A DNA stretch of 42,406 bases from a bacterium (GTDB lineage Bacteria > Patescibacteriota > Microgenomatia > UBA8517), in the NCBI GenBank assembly GCA_021790215.1, contig JAJYIG010000003.1, forward strand, positions 1-42,406, in the 5' to 3' direction. Positions 16,370 through 23,053 of this stretch are shown here, one piece after another (within the stretch, counting starts at the first letter, position 1; each line of letters begins with the position of its first letter). A model generated the notes under the pieces. It had not been told where the DNA came from. It ran no database searches and saw nothing but the letters and a program-made list of their open reading frames with translations. The position numbers and the translations under genes are program-made.

Positions 16370-17715
16370 TGCATTTTTACGGCTTTTAGCCCGGTCAGGT
16401 TCTCCCATCTTTTTTTAATGACCTCAGCGTAAACCGGCGACTTTTCCATCACATAACATCTTCTATGCATCTTTTCGGCCGCAATTAGGGTACTACCGGA
16501 ACCGCCAAAAGGTTCAATTATTAAATCATTCCTTTTAGTTAGAACTTTTATATAGGGGATAAGTATTTCAATCGGTTTAGTTCCAAAAATTATTCCCTGT
16601 CCAGAACTTTTTTCATCTGATGCCTTATATTCAATAAAATCAGTCGGACAGTATTTCTTCCCTTTCTCATAACTTTCCCATGTTGGTTTACCGGATGTAG
16701 CGTAAAGTGCGGTCTCATATTCCTCTTGAAGTAGGGGTTCACCCTCAGGATCTTTATTCAGATTTATATTTCCTGAGGTTCCCAGCATAGCGAAATCGTA
16801 TTTATTAAAAAACTTATATTTTGCCGCAAATCCCTGCATTCTGTTTGGTAGATGCCAGATAATCGTGTTTCGATATTTCCAATGTTTTTCTAACTCATTC
16901 CAAATAGTTCTTAAGTTCTTCGGATTTTCATAAACAATAATTGAAAAATTCGGTTTTTGGATTTTGGAAACGTTTTCCATCCATTTTTCCGTAAAATCAG
17001 GTGGTAGAACATCGGTCTCCAAATATCTTCGATCCCTTTTGGCCCCGAATCCTGTAATGGCTCCGTTATATTTTTTCTTTCCATGTAGGTAATCCAAGAT
17101 GTAGGGTGGATCGGTGAAACACATGTCTGCTTTTTCATTACCCACTAGTTTCAACACATCAGCTTCAACTGTGGAGTCACCGCACATCAATCTCGAATCC
17201 CCAAGCAAATAGATATCACCTTTTTGAAAATCGATCTTGTTTATATCCAGTTTTTTGAGCTCCTTTTCCAAATCAAATTGTTCAGGTGTTGAATCGATTT
17301 CAAATATTTCGTCAAGGTCTTCTGAAGAAAATCCGACCACCGAAAGAAAGTCTTCGTCAAATTTGGCAAGAAGTTCCCAATCCCACTCTCCGACATTTTT
17401 ATTGAGCCTCAAATTTAACTCCTTTTCCTTCTCAATATCCGGAATGTTTACATAAACTACGGGTATTTCTTTAAATCCCAGGTCTTTAGTAACTTTTAAT
17501 CTAAAATGCCCACCAATAACAACATTCAACCTATTCGGGGCTTTGTTTACTATTATCGGATCCACCAATCCGAATTTTTTGATGCTTGAGGATAATCCGT
17601 TAATTGCCTCAGTTGACCACTTTCTGGGATTATATTCAGCAAATTTAAGCTCTTGTATGTCAACATCTACGATTTTCAGCTTGTCAGATACTGTTTCCAT
17701 AAGCATCTGAAGCAT
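16366..17715 (-). CDS. ParB-like domain fused to DNA adenine/cytosine-N4 methyltransferase
   Basis: A 449-residue fusion. The N-terminal ParB-like domain (about 14-115) has the NPR...GLVDPI and GGHFRLK motifs. The C-terminal amino-methyltransferase has catalytic TDPPY (201-205) and the SAM loop EPFGGSGST near residue 405. DPPY before FGGSGST is the beta-class order. Phages and conjugative elements often carry such fusions, where they may protect DNA from restriction or mark packaging sites. No partner endonuclease gene is nearby, so it is an orphan. ATGs at 17706 and 17700 are alternative starts. Confidence 0.87.
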   Translation of the reverse strand: MLQMLMETVSDKLKIVDVDIQELKFAEYNPRKWSTEAINGLSSSIKKFGLVDPIIVNKAPNRLNVVIGGHFRLKVTKDLGFKEIPVVYVNIPDIEKEKELNLRLNKNVGEWDWELLAKFDEDFLSVVGFSSEDLDEIFEIDSTPEQFDLEKELKKLDINKIDFQKGDIYLLGDSRLMCGDSTVEADVLKLVGNEKADMCFTDPPYILDYLHGKKKYNGAITGFGAKRDRRYLETDVLPPDFTEKWMENVSKIQKPNFSIIVYENPKNLRTIWNELEKHWKYRNTIIWHLPNRMQGFAAKYKFFNKYDFAMLGTSGNINLNKDPEGEPLLQEEYETALYATSGKPTWESYEKGKKYCPTDFIEYKASDEKSSGQGIIFGTKPIEILIPYIKVLTKRNDLIIEPFGGSGSTLIAAEKMHRRCYVMEKSPVYAEVIKKRWENLTGLKAVKMQ

Positions 17716-17758
17716 AAAACACCGAAAATCTTATTAAAACGGGAACGGACGGGGAAAA

Positions 17759-18340
17759 TTAATTCGGAAGCTTTGAAATTCCTAACAATCTGTAGCCTTT
17801 TTGCTTCTCTCTGTATAAATCAATCTGTAATCCCGAGTCTCTCAGGGCATCTTTAAGATCCCTTCGTACATATCCTATTCCTTTCATCGGGTTCATAAGA
17901 TCAAGTTCTCTAATCGCTTCAGCATCAGACACATAATTCTCACCATCCGTTAAAAGTAGCTTCAAAAGCTTTCCGTGCTTGGAATTGGTTGTAACAGTAT
18001 CAACCGGCTGGCTCTTAAAAAAGAATCTGCCCTCAACCGATACTGAGAGATCGGTAATACCGCCAATACTGATAACTTCCGCCTCCTGCACGTATGTATC
18101 GGGTTCAAAATTTATTGCAAGCGGATTTATTGCAAGTATTAGACTTTTGGCCAAGCTTATTTGCATTTCCCTCAAACTTTTTGCAAACTCTGCAAATGAC
18201 GGGGTGAGTGCGCTTCGGATTGCCTCGGCACATTGCCTGGCTACCGCATTCTGCATCTCCATCAATTGATTACTAAGCCCCAGTGAAAAATTCATCATCG
18301 GATTTGGATATGCCGCAAGCGTGTTTGACTCTGATTTCAT
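17759..18340 (-). CDS. Winged-helix-like regulator of the mobile element (family unknown)
   Basis: A 193-residue protein of no recognised family. The N-terminal half is helical, with Met/Ala-rich stretches (FSLGLSNQLMEMQNA). The C-terminal part (about 120-190) has the KLLKLLLTDGENYVSDAE and RDLKDALRDSG...GYRLLGI pattern of a winged helix related to OmpR-type DNA-binding domains. A perfect 8-11-8 inverted repeat lies immediately upstream, consistent with autoregulation. It heads the minus-strand phage-like gene series. The ATG at 18340 is placed 12 nt after the first base of a TAGAAT -10 box. Confidence 0.55.
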   Translation of the reverse strand: MKSESNTLAAYPNPMMNFSLGLSNQLMEMQNAVARQCAEAIRSALTPSFAEFAKSLREMQISLAKSLILAINPLAINFEPDTYVQEAEVISIGGITDLSVSVEGRFFFKSQPVDTVTTNSKHGKLLKLLLTDGENYVSDAEAIRELDLMNPMKGIGYVRRDLKDALRDSGLQIDLYREKQKGYRLLGISKLPN

Positions 18341-18346
18341 ACTTAT

Positions 18347-18373
18347 ATTCTATCAGGCCACGCAAGATAGAAT
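18347..18373 (-). promoter_or_regulatory. Inverted repeat and -10 box upstream of the winged-helix gene
   Basis: ATTCTATC (18347-18354) and GATAGAAT (18366-18373) form a perfect 8-bp inverted repeat with an 11-nt spacer. The proximal arm contains a minus-strand -10 TAGAAT (18347-18352), 6 nt from the ATG at 18340. A repressor bound here would block the promoter. The rest of the gap up to 18554 is AT-rich, with only a possible 30-codon ORF (18428-18520, +). Confidence 0.5.
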
Positions 18374-18554
18374 TTCTAATATCACACACTATATGATGCG
18401 AGGCTAAAAGTGCTAAAATTGGCCAGAATGGCAAAAGATTATTCTACTTGGTTACCAAGTTTATCTAATTCTCTAAAGAAAACGAAGAATTTTTCAAAAA
18501 ATATGCCAAAAAACCTTTAATGAAAATTAAATTCGTTAATCCGAGTACTACAAA

Positions 18555-19178
18555 ATGACTTTATATAAAATCGATCCACAATTAACTTCCATTCAATTAA
18601 TAAAGGAAAACTTGAATTTAGCCAGAAGATTAATTGGAAATTCTCAGAAAAAAATTATTCCATTTGACCCAAACGACACGCTTTCTTTTTACAAGGGAAG
18701 GGCAAAACATTTACAAACCATGGCGTTTCTTGGAATAACAACGGAATATCTTTTGAAATTAATTGTATCCAAACGAGGTTATTCAATTCAGGAAGTAGAT
18801 TATATTAAGGGTGTGGGTAAACATATTGATATTAAATATGCCGAAAAGACTATTTCATATGAGAAATCCGTCTCATTATTTAAGAAGTCAAACCCACATA
18901 ATTACTACAAAAATACCAAAGTATATGAGTTTAATACCCACAATATAGATTATCAGTATTCATATTTAGGATATAAGCGGATTGATCCGGAAACTTGTGT
19001 AACTTTGATACAAAAAATAAGGAACAACTACCTACATAAAGTTGATTCCCATGGAGAATGGAACGGCATAATTTGGTATGTTTATGATTTTATTGTTTGG
19101 TTGGCAAAAAAAGAATTCGGCAGTAGTTTTTCAAGATACAGGTTAATTGGAAGTGACGAGATAAAAAAGCTTTTTTGA
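18555..19178 (+). CDS. HEPN-like protein of unknown function
   Basis: A 207-residue, mostly helical protein with no firm family. Two features suggest a HEPN-like fold. One is an early helix with E-L-L-K-like residues (ITTEYLLKLIVSKRGYS). The other is a later IRNNYLHK, which fits the HEPN RNase signature R-N-x(3)-H. HEPN proteins are often toxins or defence RNases. It lies at the edge of the phage-like element beside a gene for a MerR-type DNA-binding protein, transcribed toward it. No cognate MNT or antitoxin is seen. It ends in TGA. It could instead be an unrelated helical protein. Confidence 0.4.
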   Translation: MTLYKIDPQLTSIQLIKENLNLARRLIGNSQKKIIPFDPNDTLSFYKGRAKHLQTMAFLGITTEYLLKLIVSKRGYSIQEVDYIKGVGKHIDIKYAEKTISYEKSVSLFKKSNPHNYYKNTKVYEFNTHNIDYQYSYLGYKRIDPETCVTLIQKIRNNYLHKVDSHGEWNGIIWYVYDFIVWLAKKEFGSSFSRYRLIGSDEIKKLF

Positions 19179-19182
19179 TAAA

Positions 19183-20061
19183 TTAGCTCATTAGCTTATC
19201 GGGGAGTAGACTATCCTTTGTCCATTTTCCATCATAAAAAGCAGAATTATTCTCTGAAATTCTTGTAATATCTCTGTCGCCATTTTTGTCTTTAGTTTCT
19301 TCAAAACGATTGATACCAAAATCAACAGCAGCCATTTCTGCATTCTTGGCTGTGTTTGAAAAACCCTTTTTTAAAAGTTCGTTTGAATCAATCCAGGCGA
19401 AATATTCGTGAAGTTTGTGTTCCGGACCAAATGTATTTGTCAACCAAAGATTATTTTCTTTCGATTTGAACTGAAGAATAACCCTCCAAGCTTGATTCTT
19501 TATAGAAACGGGGTGTGTGGCGTAAGCCTCGATTCTTAGACCCGGGGTCAATGTCTTACTATATTTACCATCCCACCAATTCGGATTTTGGACCTCCCGG
19601 AATTTGCCATTCTCAAACTCGAAAGTAAATGTGTCACCGTCGTTAACCAAGTTCTTATCGATATATTCTTTGATCTTTTCAATTGGAAGATTGTCCAAAT
19701 CATCTTTGAGACCGGTTCTGGCAAATAAACTGAGTCCGGAAACTGCAAAGGCAAATCCTACCCATTCATTTTCTTTTTCGGCGGTAACCTTCCCTATGAC
19801 GCCAAAATTTCCCGTCATACTGGCATACCCTTCGCTGTACCATGCGATGGAGTAACCTTTATATTTAACGACTTGGCTATATTGAATAAGTTTTGGATTT
19901 ACTTTAACAAACTCGAGAATATCATCCTCCTTATAGCGCCTGTCTCCGCGGTCGTTTACTTTGATAGCTACCAGTTTTCCTTCCCGATCCCAACGTCTTA
20001 GGGTTTCTGGGTTTACCTTAATTAGAGCAGCTGCCTCATTAATGTCTATGAGTTTGTCCAT
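19183..20061 (-). CDS. MerR/excisionase-type HTH protein with a large unknown C-terminal domain
   Basis: A 292-residue protein. Residues 1-52 form a MerR-type winged HTH: INEAAALIKVNPETLRRWD, then RGDRRYKEDDILEFV. Residues 60-292 form a domain I cannot assign. It is Trp- and aromatic-rich and mostly predicted beta (WVGFAFAV, WRVILQFKSK, FAWIDSNELL). The combination suggests a DNA-binding protein with a ligand or protein sensor. It converges on the HEPN-like gene with 4 nt between the stops. Tandem CTTATAC repeats upstream may be its operator. Confidence 0.6.
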   Translation of the reverse strand: MDKLIDINEAAALIKVNPETLRRWDREGKLVAIKVNDRGDRRYKEDDILEFVKVNPKLIQYSQVVKYKGYSIAWYSEGYASMTGNFGVIGKVTAEKENEWVGFAFAVSGLSLFARTGLKDDLDNLPIEKIKEYIDKNLVNDGDTFTFEFENGKFREVQNPNWWDGKYSKTLTPGLRIEAYATHPVSIKNQAWRVILQFKSKENNLWLTNTFGPEHKLHEYFAWIDSNELLKKGFSNTAKNAEMAAVDFGINRFEETKDKNGDRDITRISENNSAFYDGKWTKDSLLPDKLMS

Positions 20062-20063
20062 AC

Positions 20064-20089
20064 GTATATTATCTTATACTAACTTATAC
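20064..20089 (-). promoter_or_regulatory. Tandem repeats upstream of the MerR-type gene
   Basis: CTTATAC occurs at 20073-20079 and 20083-20089 (plus strand), spaced 10 bp, next to GTATATTAT (20064-20072). On the minus strand this gives GTATAAG repeats and AT-rich -10 candidates just before the ATG at 20061. A self-binding site is plausible. Confidence 0.35.
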
Positions 20090-20203
20090 ATTTATGCAAG
20101 TGGCTTTTCTCTTTTATTGTGTCCCAAATGTCTCATTTAGCCTCGGGTGTGATACACTACTCTCAAGCGGTTATGGGCTCAGAAGGGCCTAGACCGAGAT
20201 GCT

Positions 20204-20267
20204 CAGCCAAGCAGTGCACCCCAGTGACCGAGACTTCTAGAATAGCCCAGAAACACCGCCAAAAAAG
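20204..20267 (+). repeat. Right copy of the tRNA-Gln 3'-flank repeat with nearby tRNA-like remnant
   Basis: A gapless diverged copy of 97-160 beginning CAGCCAAG. A third GACCGAGA lies just upstream (20192-20199). About 50 nt downstream, GTTCGAATCTCT (20319-20330) matches a tRNA T-loop, and AGAATAG (20240-20246) can pair with CTATTCT. This looks like a decayed tRNA region. It occupies most of the 361-bp gap 20062-20422; apart from the mini-ORF at 20365 I see no gene there. Confidence 0.5.
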
Positions 20268-20364
20268 CTATTTTCAAAAGCGAGGATTATAACCATCGTT
20301 TACTCTCGAAAAAGCCCCGTTCGAATCTCTATTCTGTTGAGTTTATGGGATATAATCAAATAAC

Positions 20365-20430
20365 ATGAATCACCAAAACTTATGGTTCGTCTTTATATGT
20401 ACAAAAAAGTTAAATAATTTTTATGGATGA
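20365..20430 (+). CDS. Possible 21-codon leader ORF before the CYTH gene
   Basis: A TATAAT box (20351-20356) is followed 8 nt later by ATG 20365. The short frame of 21 residues ends in a TGA that overlaps the first codons of the CYTH gene by 8 nt. It may couple translation to the next gene or may be chance. No amino-acid bias typical of attenuators is seen. Confidence 0.25.
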   Translation: MNHQNLWFVFICTKKLNNFYG

Positions 20431-21022
20431 AATTGAAATCAGGGGAAAAATAAATGATGACGAGTTTAAAAAACTTCACGAGTTTTTGTCTAAAAAGGCA
20501 CAACCGGTAGATGAATATGAAAGATTAACTGTAGACATTTCTCCAGGCTTTGACCCCCAAACCCGTAATTGGGGTCAAGTAAATAAAGCAAATAATAACA
20601 ATCAGATTGATTTGCGTATTAAAAAATCTGGCAAAAATGAAAAGATCTCTGTCAAACTTGGCCACTACGCTTCAAAAAATCGGCAGGAATTTGAGATTGA
20701 TCTAAAAGAAGGGGAACTGGTTGATGCTCTACATCTTTTCGAAGCTCTTGGATTTAAAACAGGAATGATTTATTTTTGGAAAAGTAGCCTTTACAAATAC
20801 AAAAATTTTGAGATAAAAATAAATGAATACCCAAGCGGGAATAGGGATTGGGAAATTGAATCACAAAATTCAGAGAGTGACCCGGATGACTTGGCGAAAG
20901 AATTGTCTCTTCATCCGTTTACGGAAGAAGAATTCCGTGAATATATAAACTGGAAAAATATTAATCTCCACGATTTATATTCCTTAGATAGGGTGAAGGA
21001 ATTACTTGAAAAATATGTTTAA
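20423..21022 (+). CDS. CYTH-domain-like protein
   Basis: A 199-residue protein with the alternating charged pattern of CYTH tunnel enzymes. It has the opening IEIRGK (ExExR/K type), DLRIKKSG, ISVKLG, FEIDLKEG, then LGFKTGMIYFWKSSLYKY, FEIKINEY and WEIES near residue 150. CYTH proteins hydrolyse or cyclise triphosphorylated substrates such as thiamine triphosphate, tripolyphosphate or ATP, using Mg and basic residues inside a beta-barrel. The C-terminal 40 residues are helical. It overlaps the downstream hydrolase by 8 nt. The substrate cannot be told. Confidence 0.65.
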   Translation: MDEIEIRGKINDDEFKKLHEFLSKKAQPVDEYERLTVDISPGFDPQTRNWGQVNKANNNNQIDLRIKKSGKNEKISVKLGHYASKNRQEFEIDLKEGELVDALHLFEALGFKTGMIYFWKSSLYKYKNFEIKINEYPSGNRDWEIESQNSESDPDDLAKELSLHPFTEEEFREYINWKNINLHDLYSLDRVKELLEKYV

Positions 21023-21746
21023 CGAAAAAGTATCCTTTGAAGAAATTAATGGTAAGCAGATTTTTTGCGATTTTTCCGAACCCGAAAATCCACAAAAGAA
21101 ACTTGTGATAATGAGCCATGGCTTCAGGGGTTCTTCAACTGGTCCTGCCAGAACATTTGTTGATTTCCAGAGAATACTAAATAAAGAAGGATTTTCAGTT
21201 TTGCGTTTTGATCAGTCAAATGGCGGAAATTCAGAAGGAGACTATTTAGAGACCTCATACAACGAATGGGTGGACACGATTGTTTACTTTGCTAAAAAGT
21301 ATTTAGATCGGGGCTATAAAGTTGCGCTTTTAGGACAAAGCATGGGAGGAGCAGCAACGGTCGTTGCAACTAATAAGCCAGAATTGAAAGATAAAATTCC
21401 TGTAATTCTTCTTTGGGTTCCGGGTGTTAACGAAGGAGACTTTAACGGAAAGCCAGAAGAAATTTTTGAAGAAGCCGGACAGAAATATAAAGGAAAGTTT
21501 TGGATGGAAGCAAGAAATGCTGATTTCTTTAAATGTTTAGATGAATATAAGGGAAAGATTCATTTGGTTTACGGAGAATATGACAAATATATTTCACAGG
21601 AATTAAGAAATAAAGTTATGGATGTAATCAAAGCAAAAAATCAACCTGTAATGGTTCTGAAGGGTCAAGATCATAGCCCTTGGGAATTCGATGTGGCCCA
21701 GGAGGTATATAAAGAGGAATTGGGACTTCTTAAATCTACGCTCTAA
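21015..21746 (+). CDS. Alpha/beta hydrolase
   Basis: 243 residues from ATG 21015, overlapping the CYTH gene by 8 nt. The alpha/beta hydrolase fold is shown by the oxyanion region MSHGFRGSS, strand VLRFDQSNGG, nucleophile elbow GQSMGG, acid-bearing strand LVYGEYDKY and terminal histidine GQDHSPWEF. It is probably a cytosolic serine esterase, thioesterase or peptidase-like enzyme. No signal peptide is seen. Pairing with a CYTH protein is unusual and its meaning is unknown. Confidence 0.85.
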   Translation: MFNEKVSFEEINGKQIFCDFSEPENPQKKLVIMSHGFRGSSTGPARTFVDFQRILNKEGFSVLRFDQSNGGNSEGDYLETSYNEWVDTIVYFAKKYLDRGYKVALLGQSMGGAATVVATNKPELKDKIPVILLWVPGVNEGDFNGKPEEIFEEAGQKYKGKFWMEARNADFFKCLDEYKGKIHLVYGEYDKYISQELRNKVMDVIKAKNQPVMVLKGQDHSPWEFDVAQEVYKEELGLLKSTL

Positions 21747-21761
21747 GGATAATGCGTTTGA

Positions 21762-22016
21762 ACCACTTCTCCTGACCCAGATAACGGCGAACAAAATGTT
21801 GAGCTTTTTATTCTTGGTGATATTAATAAATTTAAAGAGCTAGAACACCACCTTGACCCCCAACATCCGGAAGGCCACATGTGGCTTACCTGGTATGACA
21901 TGAATAATCTACCTGACAATTTATTCCCCAAGCCGCTAACTAAAAAGTTAGTTGAAGATTACAAAAAAGGGTTTCCAAACGCTGGAGAATATGTAGGGAG
22001 AATGGATAGCAAGTAA
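21762..22016 (+). pseudogene. 5'-truncated NUDIX-like gene fragment
   Basis: An open frame of 84 codons follows an in-frame TGA (21759-21761) and has no start codon at its head. The product reads GDINKFKELEHHLDPQHPEGHMWLTWYDMNNLPDN and resembles the C-terminal half of NUDIX hydrolases, lacking the catalytic Nudix box. It starts 15 nt after the hydrolase stop. It is probably the remnant of a deletion that removed the promoter and N-terminus. From 22017 to 22190 I see only a perfect AGGGTATACCCT palindrome and a start-less open frame, with no clear gene. Confidence 0.5.
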
Positions 22017-22190
22017 TATATTTATCCTTTTTAGGGTATACCCTTAAGGCTTCTTTTAGTACACCCAGTATTCTTTTTGAAGCTGATTTACATCAAAAGT
22101 CTCTTTTTGACACTCAATATCGTGACTTATTAGAAATTGGTTTTATTCAAATACCCGACGTATAGGTGCTTGTTTAGGAATAACAATCTT

Positions 22191-22361
22191 CTATCCAACG
22201 TCTTGGTCGTTATTCATGAGTTCATTACTTTTAAGGCAGGTGGCATCTGTTATCGTTTGTTTTCTTTTATCAATGCCATAAAGTAGTGCAGGTGCAACAA
22301 CCAAAAACCACGCAACAAACATTGCCAACATACCTGAAAATCTAAGAAAAAATTGTAGCAT
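22191..22361 (-). CDS. 56-residue single-helix membrane protein
   Basis: ATG 22361 opens 56 codons to a TAG. One strong hydrophobic helix (about 10-30, MLAMFVAWFLVVAPALLYG) is followed by a polar C-terminal tail with one cysteine. No family is recognised. It lies downstream of, and on the same strand as, the small membrane protein genes at 22436-22954 and may be the last gene of that unit. Confidence 0.4.
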   Translation of the reverse strand: MLQFFLRFSGMLAMFVAWFLVVAPALLYGIDKRKQTITDATCLKSNELMNNDQDVG

Positions 22362-22435
22362 CAATTCAAATTATATACGATCGGAATTAAATGCGGGATA
22401 TTGTGTAGGCCCAAGCACTGCGCTGGTTTTTTGAC

Positions 22436-22687
22436 TTAACGACTATTGGGGCCACCCCTTTTAACACAGTCTTGAACCAAACTTTCTGAAGCTGCTTGTA
22501 GTTGCAGATCTCCTAATTTACTATCCCCTGTTCCCAACATGGATCCTAAATTTTGAACATACCGTTTGCACCTAGACTCAACTGAATTGTAATTAAATAG
22601 GTAAATTACCCCAACAACAATAGCCAAAACTAAGACAATGATAAGGAAATATTTGTTCTTGAAGAGGTCGTCTCTAAGTATGTCCAT
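22436..22687 (-). CDS. Small membrane-anchored protein, unknown
   Basis: An 83-residue protein with an N-terminal helix (about 12-32), YNSVESRCKRYVQNLG, and a C-terminal polar region with a second cysteine (VQDCVKRGG). The two cysteines could form a disulfide outside the membrane. No family is recognised. Its start overlaps the 3' end of the upstream 56-codon gene, consistent with an operon of tiny membrane proteins. Confidence 0.5.
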   Translation of the reverse strand: MDILRDDLFKNKYFLIIVLVLAIVVGVIYLFNYNSVESRCKRYVQNLGSMLGTGDSKLGDLQLQAASESLVQDCVKRGGPNSR

Positions 22688-22844
22688 TTTTGTTTTTTAC
22701 CGATTTCCAAATAAATCCCAAGATAAAACCACCCACCGGGCTTAAAACCAAACTCCAAATTATCCCTGAGATGAAACTCAACCCCCATTTTTTCCACAAA
22801 TAGCCCATGGCTATTGCAACTAATATCCAAACTATATAAATCAT
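22674..22844 (-). CDS. 56-residue two-helix membrane protein
   Basis: ATG 22844 overlaps the TGA of the preceding short frame (ATGA). The product is almost entirely hydrophobic, with helices at about 3-18 and 25-47, a basic turn YLWKKWG and a polar tail. It resembles small integral membrane proteins of the 'MGY...GG.LG' type, without a known role. Its last 14 nt overlap the next gene. The longer frame in another phase over this stretch is rejected because this one is membrane-like and tightly coupled on both sides. Confidence 0.45.
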   Translation of the reverse strand: MIYIVWILVAIAMGYLWKKWGLSFISGIIWSLVLSPVGGFILGFIWKSVKNKNGHT

Positions 22845-22954
22845 AAATTTGACATGTTACCTTTTTCTCTCCGTCTTTTTTCTAATTCGACTTCCTGCTG
22901 TAAATCATGCTTAACTTGACAAATAGTAAACTTACCTACAGCTATTTTTAACAA
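22841..22954 (-). CDS. Possible 37-residue ORF with TTG start at the operon head
   Basis: After the promoter at 22985-23013, a GAGAGGT Shine-Dalgarno precedes TTG at 22954. The 37-codon product has a charged C-terminus (QQEVELEKRRREKG). It ends in ATGA, overlapping the next gene. The start is non-ATG and no homology is recognised, so this is tentative. Confidence 0.3.
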   Translation of the reverse strand: MLKIAVGKFTICQVKHDLQQEVELEKRRREKGNMSNL

Positions 22955-22984
22955 GGCTACCTCTCTTAGTATCAATAATTTGAT

Positions 22985-23032
22985 TATATACCAATCCTCT
23001 TCCCGTATGTCAATCTCCAATTGGTGTACAAT
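22985..23032. promoter_or_regulatory. Divergent promoter region between small-protein operon and COG4705 gene
   Basis: Minus strand: -35 TTGACA (23008-23013), 17-nt spacer, -10 TATATA (22985-22990). Plus strand: -10-like TACAAT (23027-23032) without a clear -35. The two promoters are about 15 bp apart and could be jointly regulated. Confidence 0.5.
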
Positions 23033-23053
23033 ATGAAGATTCATTTAGTTTCT

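Larger units (their letters stand above)
9525..18340. mobile_element. Terminase-carrying serine-recombinase element with metal-efflux insert
   Basis: Six functions lie on the minus strand: winged-helix protein, ParB-methyltransferase, small terminase, large terminase, a flanked metal cassette and a large serine recombinase. Packaging and integration genes are present. No capsid, portal, protease or tail gene is visible in this window. That fits a prophage remnant, a phage satellite, or an element packaged by another phage. Without the insert, the large terminase stop (14442) would lie about 63 nt from the recombinase start. Outer boundaries are not certain. Confidence 0.6.

Noticed and set aside
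14442-18340. Complete prophage
   Set aside because: Only packaging, methyltransferase and regulator genes are present; capsid, portal, tail and lysis genes are missing from the window.
18428-18520. 30-codon ORF upstream of the HEPN-like gene
   Set aside because: No ribosome-binding site, no conservation pattern visible, and low complexity (Lys/Ser/Asn).
20239-20337. Functional tRNA or tmRNA at the right repeat
   Set aside because: A 7-bp acceptor-like pairing and a T-loop exist, but the T-stem does not pair and no proper anticodon arm is found.
22010-22163. Open frame of about 50 codons without a start after the NUDIX fragment
   Set aside because: It has no start codon and no recognised family; it may be a fragment, but this cannot be supported.
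22630-22830. 66-codon minus-strand ORF
   Set aside because: It overlaps a more credible hydrophobic 56-codon frame coupled to its neighbours; the product shows no pattern.
22955-23044. Extension of the 37-codon minus-strand frame to an ATG at 23044
   Set aside because: That ATG lies upstream of the -35/-10 pair at 22985-23013, so it would not be on the transcript.
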